Below the pieces are notes generated by a model. That model ran no database searches and had not been told where the DNA came from. It saw only the letters and a program-made list of their open reading frames with translations. This document shows, piece by piece, positions 43,681 to 52,493 of a stretch of 64,000 nt of DNA (position 1 is its first letter; every line of letters begins with the position of its first letter). The translations under genes were made by a program, and so were the position numbers. This DNA is from Silicimonas algicola (lineage in GTDB: Bacteria; Pseudomonadota; Alphaproteobacteria; Rhodobacterales; Rhodobacteraceae), in contig NZ_QGGV01000007.1 in assembly GCF_003148765.1 (NCBI RefSeq), forward strand, positions 62,001-126,000, read 5' to 3'.

Positions 43681-43718
43681 AAATACTCCGGGGAGCGCGA
43701 GGGGCAGCGCGTCCCTCG
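43668..43718 (+). repeat. intergenic repeat, copy 3, with hairpin
   Basis: TCTGTCTGAAAATACTCC, a diverged form of the core, overlaps the stop codon of the BASS-like gene, followed by GGGGAGCGCGAGGGG and an inverted CCCTCG arm (stem CGAGGG/CCCTCG). The gap lies between convergent genes, so it may serve as terminator. Confidence 0.55.
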
Positions 43719-43720
43719 TC

Positions 43721-45106
43721 TCAGACCCGCGTCTGCAGCGCCTCCAGCACCGAGGCCAGAACATCGCCCGCCGCCTCATCGCTGTCCGCTTCGACGTAGG
43801 CGCGCAATTCGGGCGCGTTCCCCGAAGGCCGGATGTGGACCACGCGCCCGTCCGCGAAGGTCAGCCGTGCGCCGTCCGTCGTGTCGGTCGAGACCGGCGC
43901 GCCCAGCCCGCCCGGCAGCACCGACAGGTCGCCGCCCAGCAACGCCTCCACGATGCCCCGCGACACCTCGGGGTCCACGTCCTGCAATCGGTCCGTCGCC
44001 GTCCGCCGCGCAGGCAGGTCGGCAATCAGCTCGCTGACCGAACGCTTCTCCTGCGCCGCCGCCGCCAGCGTCGCCACGATCGGCAGCACCGCGTCGCGCG
44101 TCATCAGCGAGGGCAGCGATATGCCCGACCGCCCCACGTCCCACCCGAGCAGGAACCCCCCGTTCGGCTCGTACCCCGCGACCCGATGCGCGTGCGCCGC
44201 CATCCGCGCTTCCATCGCCGCGATGACGTGGGGCGAGCCGATCTTTGTTCGCTGGATCCGATGAAAGGCGCCCATGAGATCGACCATCGAATTGGCGGAC
44301 ACGGTCGTCACCACCTCGTCCGCTCCGCACCAGCGCGCAGCTATCGGCCCCAGGATGTCGCCCGGCACGATCCGCCCCCGGTCGTCGACGAAGAGAGGCC
44401 GGTCCGCGTCACCGTCGGTCGAGACCACGGCGTCCAGCCCATGCTCCGCGACCCATCCCGCCAGCCGCGACCGCGTCTCCGCGTCCACCGCCTCGGTATC
44501 GACCGGCACGAAGGTCTCCGACGCGCCGAGGCTGACGACGGCGGCCCCGAGCCCCTCGAGAATGTCCGGCAGCACCTCCGACGCAGTCGAGGAATGGACC
44601 CAGACGCCGACCCTCCGCCCCGCCAGCACGCCGTGCGGCAGTCCCGAGACATAACGTGCGACATAGGCCTTGCGCGGCGCATCGGTCACTTCGACCTCCG
44701 CCTCGCCCCCCTCGACGCTCCGCCGCGCCGCGACGGCCGCCGCCAGCGGAGCCTCGTCCGCCTTGGTGAATTCGCCCCGCGAGGTATAGAACTTCAGCCC
44801 GTTCCGATCCCCCGGGATATGGCTCCCGGTAACCATGATCGACAGCGTGCCCGCCTCCAGAGCCGCCCCCGCCAGAGCCGGGGTCGGAAGAACGCCGCAG
44901 TCGATGACCCGCAGCCCCTCGGCCGCCGCCCCCCGTGCCACCGCAAGCGCGATCCGGGGCGAACTCTCGCGTCGGTCCCGGCCCACGTACAGCGTCCCGT
45001 TGTGGTCGTGCTGCGCAACGAAGGCCGCCGCATAGCGGGCCACAAGGTCGTCGGTCAGCTCCGTCGCGAGGCCGCGCAGACCGCTCGTGCCGAACTTGGG
45101 AGCCAT
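43721..45106 (-). CDS. phosphomannomutase/phosphoglucomutase
   Basis: This is a 461-residue alpha-D-phosphohexomutase. The phosphoserine is Ser95 (VTGSHIPGD), the magnesium loop is D231-x-D233-x-D235 (STDGDADRP), the sugar-binding loop is GYEPNGGFLLG, and the phosphate-binding loop RPSGNAPELRAY is near the C-terminus. It would interconvert mannose-6-P and mannose-1-P (or the glucose pair). It is the last of four leftward genes, seven bases after the 2-hydroxyacid dehydrogenase gene; why it accompanies sugar-acid catabolism is unclear. Confidence 0.9.
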   Translation of the reverse strand: MAPKFGTSGLRGLATELTDDLVARYAAAFVAQHDHNGTLYVGRDRRESSPRIALAVARGAAAEGLRVIDCGVLPTPALAGAALEAGTLSIMVTGSHIPGDRNGLKFYTSRGEFTKADEAPLAAAVAARRSVEGGEAEVEVTDAPRKAYVARYVSGLPHGVLAGRRVGVWVHSSTASEVLPDILEGLGAAVVSLGASETFVPVDTEAVDAETRSRLAGWVAEHGLDAVVSTDGDADRPLFVDDRGRIVPGDILGPIAARWCGADEVVTTVSANSMVDLMGAFHRIQRTKIGSPHVIAAMEARMAAHAHRVAGYEPNGGFLLGWDVGRSGISLPSLMTRDAVLPIVATLAAAAQEKRSVSELIADLPARRTATDRLQDVDPEVSRGIVEALLGGDLSVLPGGLGAPVSTDTTDGARLTFADGRVVHIRPSGNAPELRAYVEADSDEAAGDVLASVLEALQTRV

Positions 45107-45113
45107 GCCGACC

Positions 45114-46070
45114 TCAGCCGTTTAGGGACTTGCACTCGACCACGGGCGTGCGCACCCGCCCCGTCGTGCGCCAGTCGTCCAGGTTGTCGCAGACGAGGTT
45201 GCCCATGGCCGCCCGCGTCTCGACCGTGGCGCTTCCGACGTGCGGCAGAAGAACGACGTTGTCCATCGTCTTCAGCGCCTGCGGGATCCGCGGCTCCTCC
45301 TCGAAGACGTCGAGCCCCGCCGCGCCCAGCTTGCCCGCCTGCAAGGCTGCAACCAGCGCCGCCTCGTCGACGACCGATCCCCGCGCCACGTTGATGAGCG
45401 TGCCCTCGGGCCCAAGCGCCTCCAGTACCTCCTTGCCGATCAGGTGCTTCGTCTCGTCGCCCCCCGGCGTGATGACGATCAGAACGTCCGCATCCCGCGC
45501 CATCTCGACGAGGTCGGGATAATAGCGATAGGGCGCGTCCTTCTTGCTGCGAGAGTGATAGACCACCTCGGCGTCGAACATCCCGACCTGCTCGGCGATG
45601 GTCGTCCCGATCCGCCCCAGCCCCACGATGCCCACCGTCCGTCCGCGCACGCTGCGGGTCAGCGGGAAGGCGCCCTTGGCCTCCCAATCGCCGGACCGCG
45701 CCCAGCGTTCAGCGGGAACCGCGCGGCGGCTGACCATCAGCCACAGAAGGACAGCCGTGTCTGCCACCTCGTCGTTCAGGACGTCGGGGGTGTTCGCCAC
45801 GAGGATGCCGCGCTTGGCGGCCGCCTCGGCGTCGATGCCATCGTAGCCCACGCCGAAGCTCGAGATGACCTTCAGGTCCGGCAGCCCGGCCATGACCTCG
45901 GGCGCCACACCCTTCGTCGTGACGACCGCCTCGATGCCCGCGCCATGCTGCGCCAGGAAGTCTGCCTGCCCGCTCTCGGGCAGATGCATCACCTCGAATC
46001 CATCCGCGAGGCGACCATCCATGAAGTCGAGAAGCTTGCCGATCTGGAGAACCTTCGGACGATCAGACAT
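45114..46070 (-). CDS. D-2-hydroxyacid dehydrogenase (glyoxylate/hydroxypyruvate reductase type)
   Basis: This 318-residue NAD(P)-dependent D-isomer-specific 2-hydroxyacid dehydrogenase has the nucleotide motif VGIVGLGRIGTTIAEQVG near residue 145, and catalytic residues in INVARGSVVDE (Arg) and LLPHVGSATVETR (His), with the Glu in EEEPRIP. It overlaps the FAH-family gene by eight bases. It could reduce glyoxylate, hydroxypyruvate or a 2-keto sugar acid made by this cluster. Confidence 0.88.
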   Translation of the reverse strand: MSDRPKVLQIGKLLDFMDGRLADGFEVMHLPESGQADFLAQHGAGIEAVVTTKGVAPEVMAGLPDLKVISSFGVGYDGIDAEAAAKRGILVANTPDVLNDEVADTAVLLWLMVSRRAVPAERWARSGDWEAKGAFPLTRSVRGRTVGIVGLGRIGTTIAEQVGMFDAEVVYHSRSKKDAPYRYYPDLVEMARDADVLIVITPGGDETKHLIGKEVLEALGPEGTLINVARGSVVDEAALVAALQAGKLGAAGLDVFEEEPRIPQALKTMDNVVLLPHVGSATVETRAAMGNLVCDNLDDWRTTGRVRTPVVECKSLNG

Positions 46071-46908
46071 CTTCGCGCACCCTCTGCTTCTGGGTGCCGA
46101 GACCCTGGATCGACAGCTCCACCTCGTCCCCCGCCTTCAGGTAGACCGGCGGTTTCATCCCGAGGCCCACGCCCGGAGGCGTCCCGGTCGAGATCACGTC
46201 GCCCGGATGGAGAGAGCCAAGCTGTGACAGGTGCGAGACGATCTCGGCCACGCCGAAGATCATCGTCCGCGTGTTCCCGGTCTGCATCCGCTTGCCGTTG
46301 ACGTCGAGCCACATGTCCAACTCCTGCACGTCCGCGACCTCGTCGCGGGTGACGAGCCAGGGCCCGGTCGGCCCGAAGGTGTCGCAGGACTTGCCCTTGG
46401 TCCACTGGCCGGACAGGTGCATCTGGAAATGCCGCTCGGACACGTCGTTGATGACGCAGAAGCCCGCGACGTACTCCATCGCGTCCTCGACGCTGACGTA
46501 TTTCGCGGTCTTGCCGATCACGACGCCCAGTTCGACCTCCCAGTCGGTATGCGTCGAGCCGCGCGGCATCACGATGTCGTCGTCCGGCCCCACGACCGCC
46601 GAGGTCGCCTTCATGAAAAGGATCGGATGCTCGGGGATCGGGTTGCCCGTCTCGGCGGCATGGTCGGTGTAGTTCAGGCCGATACACAGGTATTTGCCGA
46701 TGCCCGCGACGCAGGGACCGAAGCGCGGTGTGCCAGACACCGCAGGCAGACTCGAGGGATCGAGCGCGCGGAGACGGTCCAGACCCTCATCCGACAGCGT
46801 CGTCCCCCCGATGTCGTCGACATGGGCCGAGAGGTCGCGCAGCGTGCCGCCCTCGTCGATCAGACCGGGCTTCTCTTCGCCGGGATTGCCGTAGCGAACC
46901 AGTTTCAT
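46063..46908 (-). CDS. FAH-family hydrolase, diketo-deoxy-fuconate/rhamnonate hydrolase-like
   Basis: This 281-residue fumarylacetoacetase-fold enzyme starts at the ATG at 46908. Motifs are IGLNYTDHAAETGNPIP, FMKATSAVVGPDD, WEVELGVVIGK (metal ligands) and VISTGTPPGVGLGM. Enzymes of this type split 2,4-diketo-3-deoxy-L-fuconate or -rhamnonate into pyruvate and lactate. The neighbouring DHRS6-like SDR gene (44 bases upstream) encodes the enzyme that would make such a diketo acid, which supports this over a generic ureidoglycolate lyase annotation. Confidence 0.82.
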   Translation of the reverse strand: MKLVRYGNPGEEKPGLIDEGGTLRDLSAHVDDIGGTTLSDEGLDRLRALDPSSLPAVSGTPRFGPCVAGIGKYLCIGLNYTDHAAETGNPIPEHPILFMKATSAVVGPDDDIVMPRGSTHTDWEVELGVVIGKTAKYVSVEDAMEYVAGFCVINDVSERHFQMHLSGQWTKGKSCDTFGPTGPWLVTRDEVADVQELDMWLDVNGKRMQTGNTRTMIFGVAEIVSHLSQLGSLHPGDVISTGTPPGVGLGMKPPVYLKAGDEVELSIQGLGTQKQRVREDV

Positions 46909-46952
46909 CGCGTGTTTTCCTTCCTGTTCGTCAATGCCTTGCGGCGCGTTCT

Positions 46953-47696
46953 TCAGATCGTCCAGCCGCCGTCGACCGCCAGCGCCTGCCCTGTCGTGAA
47001 CCCGGCCTCGTCGGAGGCCAGATAGACCGCCAGCGCCGCGATTTCCTCGGCCTTGCCGATGCGCTGCATCGGCTGGCGCTGGATGAAGGCGGCGCGCGCC
47101 GCGTCGTAGTCGCCTGTGGCCCTCAGCCGGTCCTGAAGCGACGGGCTGTCGACGGTGCCCGGGCAGATCGCGTTGCAGCGGATGCCCTGCGTCACGAAGT
47201 CCCGCGCGACCGATTTGGTCAGCCCCAGGATCGCCGCCTTCGACGCGCCGTAAAGGCAGCGGTTCGGCACTCCCGTGATCGACGAAGCCACCGAGGCGAT
47301 GTTGACGATGGCGCCCGCGCCCCGCTCCAGCATCCCCGGCAGCACCGCCCGCGTGGTGCGGAAGATCGAGCGCACGTTGAGGTCGAAGGCGAAATCCCAT
47401 TCCTCGTCCGTCGCTTCGAGGATGGTCCCGTTGTGGACCACGCCCGCGCAGTTGAAGAGGATGTCCGGCCGCGCCCGCGCCACCGCCTCCTTGACCGAGG
47501 CGTCGTCGCGCACGTCCATGCGGAAGGTCTCGATGGCACCCTCCGCCTCGTCCTTCAACGTGCCGAGAGCCGCCTCGTTCACGTCGCTGGCAAAGACCTC
47601 CGCCCCTTCGGCGGCGAAGGCCAGCGCCGTCGCGCGACCGATTCCCTGCCCCGAGGCCGTCAGAAGAGCCCGTTTTCCTTGAAGTCTTCCGGCCAT
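46953..47696 (-). CDS. SDR dehydrogenase, 2-keto-3-deoxy-L-fuconate dehydrogenase-like
   Basis: This is a 247-residue short-chain dehydrogenase. The cofactor motif is LLTASGQGIGRATALAF, and the active site includes IVNIASVASS and YGASKAA (Tyr and Lys). It strikingly resembles human DHRS6/BDH2 and its bacterial relatives (FNCAGVVHNGTILEATDEEW, GVPNRCLYGASKAAILGLTK, GIRCNAICPGTVDSPSLQDR), several of which oxidise 2-keto-3-deoxy-L-fuconate. The ATG at 47696 removes an unrelated 17-residue extension. It heads the leftward operon and is divergent from the SDR gene at 47787 across 90 bases. Confidence 0.85.
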   Translation of the reverse strand: MAGRLQGKRALLTASGQGIGRATALAFAAEGAEVFASDVNEAALGTLKDEAEGAIETFRMDVRDDASVKEAVARARPDILFNCAGVVHNGTILEATDEEWDFAFDLNVRSIFRTTRAVLPGMLERGAGAIVNIASVASSITGVPNRCLYGASKAAILGLTKSVARDFVTQGIRCNAICPGTVDSPSLQDRLRATGDYDAARAAFIQRQPMQRIGKAEEIAALAVYLASDEAGFTTGQALAVDGGWTI

Positions 47697-47786
47697 GCCG
47701 CGTCCCCCCTGCGTCGACTTGTTTCGAATTGCCCTAGTGGAAGCCACCCCGGAATTCTAGTGTCGCCGCGAACAGGGAGACAGGCA

Positions 47787-48551
47787 ATGACCTCACCGCT
47801 CTTCGATCTGACCGGCCGCCGCATCCTCGTCACCGGGGCTTCGAAGGGCATCGGGCGCGCCCTGGCCGAGGGCCTGGCCGAGCACGGCGCGCATGTCGTG
47901 CTGAACGCGCGAAGCACCGACACCCTCGACGCCGCCGCAGACGAACTGCGCGCTCAAGGCCGCACCGTTTCGACCGCCGCCTTCGACGTGACCGACGCCG
48001 CCGCCGTGGCCGAGTCCGTGGCGCGCATCGAGGCCGACGGCCCTCTCGACGGCCTCGTCAACAACGCCGGGATGCAGTTCCGCGCGCCGCTCGAGGACTA
48101 CCCTCTCGACAAGTGGGAACAGCTCTTCGCCACCAACGTCCGCAGCGTGTTCCTCGTCGGCCAGGCGGTGGCGCGCGGCATGATCGCCCGCAAGCGCGGC
48201 CGCATCGTCAACATCGCTTCGGTCCAGTCCGAACTCGCCCGCCCCTCGATCGCGCCCTACACGGCGACGAAGGGGGCGGTCCGCAATCTCACGAAGGGCA
48301 TGGCCACCGACTGGGCGCGGCACGGGCTCCAGGTCAACGCCCTTGCACCCGGCTACTTCAAGACGCCGCTCAACGCCGCGCTCGTCGCCGACGCCGACTT
48401 CTCGGCCTGGCTCGAAAAGCGTACCCCCGCCGGGCGGTGGGGCGACGTGGGCGAACTGAAGGGCGCTGCGGTCTTCCTCCTGTCCGATGCGGCCAGCTTC
48501 GTGAACGGCCAGACGCTCTACGTCGACGGCGGCATCACCGCCTCGATCTGA
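47787..48551 (+). CDS. SDR dehydrogenase, gluconate 5-dehydrogenase-like
   Basis: This 254-residue short-chain dehydrogenase has ILVTGASKGIGRALAEGL as cofactor motif and YTATKGAVRNLTKGMATDWA with the catalytic Tyr and Lys. The N-terminus FDLTGRRILVTG and the C-terminal VNGQTLYVDGGITASI are typical of gluconate 5-dehydrogenase/IdnO proteins, which interconvert 5-ketogluconate and gluconate with NADPH. AGG lies close to the start. Other sugar acids are possible substrates. A 160-base gap with a repeat copy separates it from the next gene. Confidence 0.83.
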   Translation: MTSPLFDLTGRRILVTGASKGIGRALAEGLAEHGAHVVLNARSTDTLDAAADELRAQGRTVSTAAFDVTDAAAVAESVARIEADGPLDGLVNNAGMQFRAPLEDYPLDKWEQLFATNVRSVFLVGQAVARGMIARKRGRIVNIASVQSELARPSIAPYTATKGAVRNLTKGMATDWARHGLQVNALAPGYFKTPLNAALVADADFSAWLEKRTPAGRWGDVGELKGAAVFLLSDAASFVNGQTLYVDGGITASI

Positions 48552-48560
48552 CCCCGGGGT

Positions 48561-48607
48561 TTCACTGGTCGTCAAATATCCCGGGGGCGTGGGGGCAGAG
48601 CCCCCAC
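48561..48607 (+). repeat. intergenic repeat, copy 4, with hairpins
   Basis: TTCACTGGTCGTCAAATATCC is a diverged core, followed by CGGGGGC and an 8-base-pair hairpin GTGGGGGC-AGA-GCCCCCAC (48589-48607). A second 8-base-pair stem TCGCCGCC/GGCGGCGA follows at 48613-48631. It likely terminates the SDR transcript. Confidence 0.6.
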
Positions 48608-48711
48608 CCGCGTCGCCGCCGCTGGCGGCGATCCGCAGTGAAGCCGGTCCTCGTCTTGACGCCCAAGCCCCCCGGCCCCACACCTGAGACAACGCAAACG
48701 GGAGGCGCGGC

Positions 48712-49683
48712 ATGAAAATCCTCATCATCGGCGGCGGCGGCATGGTCGGGCAGAAGCTCGCGGCCTCGCTCGCGAAGGACCCGCTGAGCCGGGGCGACGA
48801 AGTCACCCTCTTCGACATGGCCTTTCCGGGACACGGCGGCGCGTCGGCTGCGCAGAAGATTCCCGGCAACGTCACCGATCCGGGCGCCATCCGCCGCCTG
48901 GCGGCAGGGCGGCCGGACCTCGTCTATCACCTCGCCTCCATCGTCTCGGGCGAGGCCGAATCGAACTTCGACCTCGGCTGGACCGTCAACATGACGGCCT
49001 TCCGCGACTTCCTCGAAGCCTTCCGGGCCGAGGTTCAGGCATCCAAGGGCGCCTACAAGCCGCGGATCATCTTCACCTCCTCCATCGCCGTCTTCGGCCC
49101 GCCCTTCCCCGACAAGATCGGCGACGAATTCCTGTCGGCGCCGCAGACCAGCTACGGCACGCAGAAGGCGATCTCGGAACTGCTGCTGACCGACTTCATC
49201 CGCAAGGGCTTCTTCGACGGCATGGCGATCCGCCTGCCCACAATCTGCGTCCGGCCGGGCAAGGCCAACCTCGCCGCCTCGTCGTTCTTCTCGGGCATCA
49301 TCCGCGAGCCCCTGAACGGCAAGGAGGCGATCCTGCCCGTCCCCGACAGCGTCCGGCACTGGCACGCCTCGCCCCGTTCGGCGGCCGGCTTCCTGCGCCA
49401 CGCCGCGACCCTCGACACCGATCTCCTCGGGACGCGCCGCGCGCTCAACATGCCGGGCGTCTCCTGCACGGTGGCCGAGCAGATCGAGGCCCTGCGCGAG
49501 ATCGCCGGCGACGAGGTCGTGGCCCGCATCAAGCCCCGGCCCGACGAGACGATCATGCGCATCGTCTCGGGCTGGCCGCGCGACTTCGACCCGCAGCGGG
49601 CGCGCGACTTCGGGTTCACCGCTGAGTCGAACTTCCACGAGATCATCCGCACCTACATGGACGAGGACATGCCGAAGGCCTGA
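48712..49683 (+). CDS. denD: D-erythronate dehydrogenase-like NAD epimerase-fold protein
   Basis: This 323-residue NAD-dependent epimerase/dehydratase-fold protein has ILIIGGGGMVGQKLAASLAK at the N-terminus, the Ser/Tyr-x3-Lys active site in FTSSIAVFG and SYGTQKAISE, and the long segment RLPTICVRPGKANLAASSFF typical of DenD proteins. DenD oxidises the 2-position of D-erythronate (a four-carbon sugar acid). The usual partners (OtnK kinase, OtnC) are not adjacent, so the substrate may differ. It is convergent with the GntR gene, three bases away. Confidence 0.8.
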   Translation: MKILIIGGGGMVGQKLAASLAKDPLSRGDEVTLFDMAFPGHGGASAAQKIPGNVTDPGAIRRLAAGRPDLVYHLASIVSGEAESNFDLGWTVNMTAFRDFLEAFRAEVQASKGAYKPRIIFTSSIAVFGPPFPDKIGDEFLSAPQTSYGTQKAISELLLTDFIRKGFFDGMAIRLPTICVRPGKANLAASSFFSGIIREPLNGKEAILPVPDSVRHWHASPRSAAGFLRHAATLDTDLLGTRRALNMPGVSCTVAEQIEALREIAGDEVVARIKPRPDETIMRIVSGWPRDFDPQRARDFGFTAESNFHEIIRTYMDEDMPKA

Positions 49684-49686
49684 GCC

Positions 49687-50337
49687 TCAGGCGGCCTCGC
49701 GGATGTTCCGCCGCAGGTGCTGCTCGATGGCCCGCGCGCAGCCCGCCGCGTCGCGGGCAAGTGCTGCGTCGAGGATCTGCTGGTGCTCGGCGGCGATCAT
49801 GCCGAAGTAGGCCCCGCCGAATTCCTCGGTCAGGGTCATCATCTGCTGCCGGAACTGGAGGTAGATGTTGGCATGCGTGCGCCGGATCAGCGCCGAGCCG
49901 CAGGCCGAGATCAGCGTCTCGTGGAAATGCCGCTCGGCCTCGGACCACAAGGCGCGGAAGGGTTCCATGTCGCCCGCCTTCAGGATCCGCGTCTGGATAT
50001 GGACCAGCGCGTGATGCGCGGCGTTGAGGTGCATCTCCCAGGCGACGCCGCCCTTCTCCATCGACCGCTCCGCTCCCTCCTGCTCCAGAAGGATGCGGAA
50101 CCGCGTCACGTCGTTGAAGATCGACTGGTCCACGGCCCGGACGCGAAAGCCGCGCTGCGCCTCGAACTCGACCAGCCCGATCGTCACCAGCCGATGCAGC
50201 ACCTCGCGGACGGTGTTGGCCGAACAGCCATAGTCGCCCTGAAGATCGGACGGCTTCAGCTTGTGTCCCGGCCGCAGCGTGGCGTTCATCAGCCGCCGCT
50301 TGAGGTCCTCGTAGATGTCGGGCGTGTCGACGCGCAT
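49687..50337 (-). CDS. GntR/FadR-type regulator
   Basis: This is a 216-residue GntR regulator with winged helix (DLKRRLMNATLRPGHKLKPS, DYGCSANTVREVLHRLVTIG) and FCD effector domain. The metal-binding histidines are in a plausible pattern (HLNAAHHALVH, AERHFHETLI, HQQILDAAL). It is divergent from the TRAP-headed sugar-acid operon across about 160 bases and convergent with denD. It most likely represses that operon until its sugar-acid inducer is present. Confidence 0.87.
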   Translation of the reverse strand: MRVDTPDIYEDLKRRLMNATLRPGHKLKPSDLQGDYGCSANTVREVLHRLVTIGLVEFEAQRGFRVRAVDQSIFNDVTRFRILLEQEGAERSMEKGGVAWEMHLNAAHHALVHIQTRILKAGDMEPFRALWSEAERHFHETLISACGSALIRRTHANIYLQFRQQMMTLTEEFGGAYFGMIAAEHQQILDAALARDAAGCARAIEQHLRRNIREAA

Positions 50338-50384
50338 GACGGCCTCCTCCGCGCAGGTTTACCGAAATCCCGCATCCTGTCAAA

Positions 50385-50396
50385 AATTTCGAAATT
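50385..50396. promoter_or_regulatory. palindrome AATTTCGAAATT, likely GntR operator
   Basis: A perfect 12-base palindrome lies in the divergent region between the GntR gene and the TRAP operon, 48 bases from the GntR start and 104 from the dctP start. It is embedded in unusually AT-rich sequence, and a half-like CAATTTCG follows 20 bases on. Confidence 0.55.
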
Positions 50397-50499
50397 CCGC
50401 GCTTTTTCAATTTCGCGTTGGCAGCGGGGGGTCGAATTGCTACCGTGACGCTGCGATGACGACGTCCGAAAGGGCGCAAAAATGAAACGGGAGGAATTC

Positions 50500-51519
50500 A
50501 TGAAGTTCGTGAAGTATGCGGCATTCGCCGCAGGCACCGTCGCCATGCTTGCCGGAACCTCGGCACTGGCGCAGACCACGCTCCGCATCCAGACGCACTA
50601 CGCGCCCGAATCGCTTTCGGGGAAGAATGCGGCGATGTTCATCGACGACATCCAGACGATGTCGAACGGCGAGATCCAGGTCGAGATGTTCTATTCGTCC
50701 GCCGTCGTGAAGTCGGTCGAGACCTTCGACGCGGCCGCCACCGGCATCCTCGACTGCGACATGACGGGCGGCGCCTACCAGACCGGCAAGAACCCCGCGT
50801 TCCAGTTCGTGGGCGACATCATGGGCGGCTACGACACGCCCTATCAGCAGCTCTCGTGGCTCCTGATCGGCGGCGGCAAGGAAGACGCCCAGGCTCTCTA
50901 CAACCAGTACGGCATGCAGCTCGTCGGCTGGTGGGTCGTCGGCCAGGAGGCGCTCGCCTCCACCAAGCCGGTCCAGACCGCCGCGGACTTCAAGGACTGG
51001 AAGTTCCGCTCGCCTCCGGGCATGGAAACCAAGATCTTCGAAAAGCTCGGCGCATCGCCGATCGTGATGGACTTCACCGAGGTCTTTACCGCGCTGGAAA
51101 CCGGCATCATCGAAGGCGCCGACGCCTCGATCCTCGCCAACAACCAGTCGATGGGTCTCTACGACATCGCCAAGCACGCGACCTACCCCGGCTTCCACTC
51201 GATGCCGTCGGACCACCTCGCCTGCAACAAGTCCGTCTGGGACGCCATGCCCGAGCACCACAAGCGGATCATGGAAGTCGCGATGGAGAAGCTGGGACTT
51301 CGCCAGGCTCTCGAAGGTGACAAGGCCAACGCCGAGGCCGCCGTGGCCCTCGCCGAAGGCGGCGTGACCATCCACAACTGGGCCGAAGAAGACCGTGCCG
51401 CCTTCCGCAAGGCCGCGCAGGACACATGGCCCGAGTTCGCGACCACGCCGGAAGCCAAGGCTCTGGTCGACAGCCACCTCGCCTACCTGAAAGTCCTGGG
51501 ACTCGTCTCGGACCAGTAA
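50500..51519 (+). CDS. TRAP transporter solute-binding protein, DctP-type
   Basis: This 339-residue protein has a 24-residue signal peptide (MKFVKYAAFAAGTVAMLAGT-SALA). GGGAGGA precedes the ATG at 50500, so I prefer it to 50482. TRAP features include KFRSPPGMETKIFEKLGASP, with the carboxylate-binding arginine, and ALETGIIEGADAS. It belongs to the larger-type TRAP family near the mannitol/chloroaromatic (FcbT1-like) group, matching the large permeases that follow. The ligand is likely a sugar acid given the downstream enzymes. Confidence 0.9.
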   Translation: MKFVKYAAFAAGTVAMLAGTSALAQTTLRIQTHYAPESLSGKNAAMFIDDIQTMSNGEIQVEMFYSSAVVKSVETFDAAATGILDCDMTGGAYQTGKNPAFQFVGDIMGGYDTPYQQLSWLLIGGGKEDAQALYNQYGMQLVGWWVVGQEALASTKPVQTAADFKDWKFRSPPGMETKIFEKLGASPIVMDFTEVFTALETGIIEGADASILANNQSMGLYDIAKHATYPGFHSMPSDHLACNKSVWDAMPEHHKRIMEVAMEKLGLRQALEGDKANAEAAVALAEGGVTIHNWAEEDRAAFRKAAQDTWPEFATTPEAKALVDSHLAYLKVLGLVSDQ

Positions 51520-51528
51520 GCCGACCCC

Positions 51529-51560
51529 GCCGGCGGAGCCGCCTCGTGCGCTCCGCCGGC
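51529..51560 (+). other. intercistronic stem-loop after TRAP binding-protein gene
   Basis: A perfect 11-base-pair stem (GCCGGCGGAGC with GCTCCGCCGGC) with a 10-base loop starts nine bases after the dctP stop, the same distance as in the potF-like and other dctP genes here. Confidence 0.66.
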
Positions 51561-51611
51561 AGACCGCTTCTGAAGACGGCCCGGAACGGGTCGGGGGAAC
51601 CGAGGGGCGAC

Positions 51612-52493
51612 ATGCACGAAAAACAGGGAACCTTGGTCGAGTGGCTTGCGCCGCTGGCCTTCTGCATCGTCTCGGGCTGGCTCGTCTGGCACGCGCCTGC
51701 CTACATCCTCGATTTCGGGCCCGAGAACGGCCAACTCGCTGCGCAGCTTGCCCGGACCGATGTTACCCCGAACCTTTCGCCGATCTTCGCCTTCGCCGAC
51801 ATCGTCGACTATGCCGCGCTGATCCTCTGCCCTCTCCTGTTCATCCTCGGCGTGATGACCGTCCGCCGGGCGTCGATGGAATACGAGCACTGGAACGGCT
51901 TCGACCGGATCTCGGTCTTTCTCGGCCGCATCACGATGATCCTCATCCTGATCCTCACCTCGGTGATGATCTTCGAGGTCATGATGCGCTATGTCTTCGA
52001 GCGCCCGACGCTCTGGGCCAATGAGCTGTCGCTCTGGCTCGCCGGATTCGTCTTCCTGCTCGCCGGCCTCTACTCGATGCAGCAGCGCGGCCACATCCGC
52101 ATCTTCCTGCTCTACGACATCTGCCCGCGCTGGCTGCAACGCCTCTTCGACGTCATCTCGACCGGTTTGATCGTGCTCTTCGCCTTCTTCCTGATCTACG
52201 GAGCCTACGGCGAGGCCTTCCAGAAATTCATGAGGTGGGAGACCTTCGGCACCGCCTTCGACCCGCCGATTCCCGCCACGCTCAAGATCATGGTCCTTCT
52301 CGTCGTGACGCTGGTGGCGCTTCAGGCCGTGGTGAACCTCTTCGCCGACTGGAACGAGGAACCCGTGATCCACACCGCCGCCGACGACATCGACGAGGGC
52401 GAACTCGAGCGTCTGCGCGCCGCCGTCGGCGACGACGGCACCGCCGATCTGGACGTCACGCGCAGCGCCGCGCAGGAGAGGGACACCCGCTGA
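51612..52493 (+). CDS. enlarged TRAP small permease, DctQ-type
   Basis: This 293-residue membrane protein is much longer than an ordinary DctQ (about 160-200). An extra N-terminal helix (WLAPLAFCIVSGWLVWHAPA) and a second (YAALILCPLLFILGVMTVRR) precede the canonical part (ILILTSVMIFEVMMRYVFER, RGHIRIFLLYDI). The C-terminus is acidic and soluble (DDIDEGELERLRAAVGDDG). GAGGGG precedes the start. The dctM start overlaps its stop by one base. Confidence 0.87.
   Translation: MHEKQGTLVEWLAPLAFCIVSGWLVWHAPAYILDFGPENGQLAAQLARTDVTPNLSPIFAFADIVDYAALILCPLLFILGVMTVRRASMEYEHWNGFDRISVFLGRITMILILILTSVMIFEVMMRYVFERPTLWANELSLWLAGFVFLLAGLYSMQQRGHIRIFLLYDICPRWLQRLFDVISTGLIVLFAFFLIYGAYGEAFQKFMRWETFGTAFDPPIPATLKIMVLLVVTLVALQAVVNLFADWNEEPVIHTAADDIDEGELERLRAAVGDDGTADLDVTRSAAQERDTR

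Noticed and set aside
49687-50337. Regarding the GntR gene as part of the denD operon
   Set aside because: It is on the opposite strand and convergent with denD; the divergent TRAP operon and its palindrome are the more likely targets.
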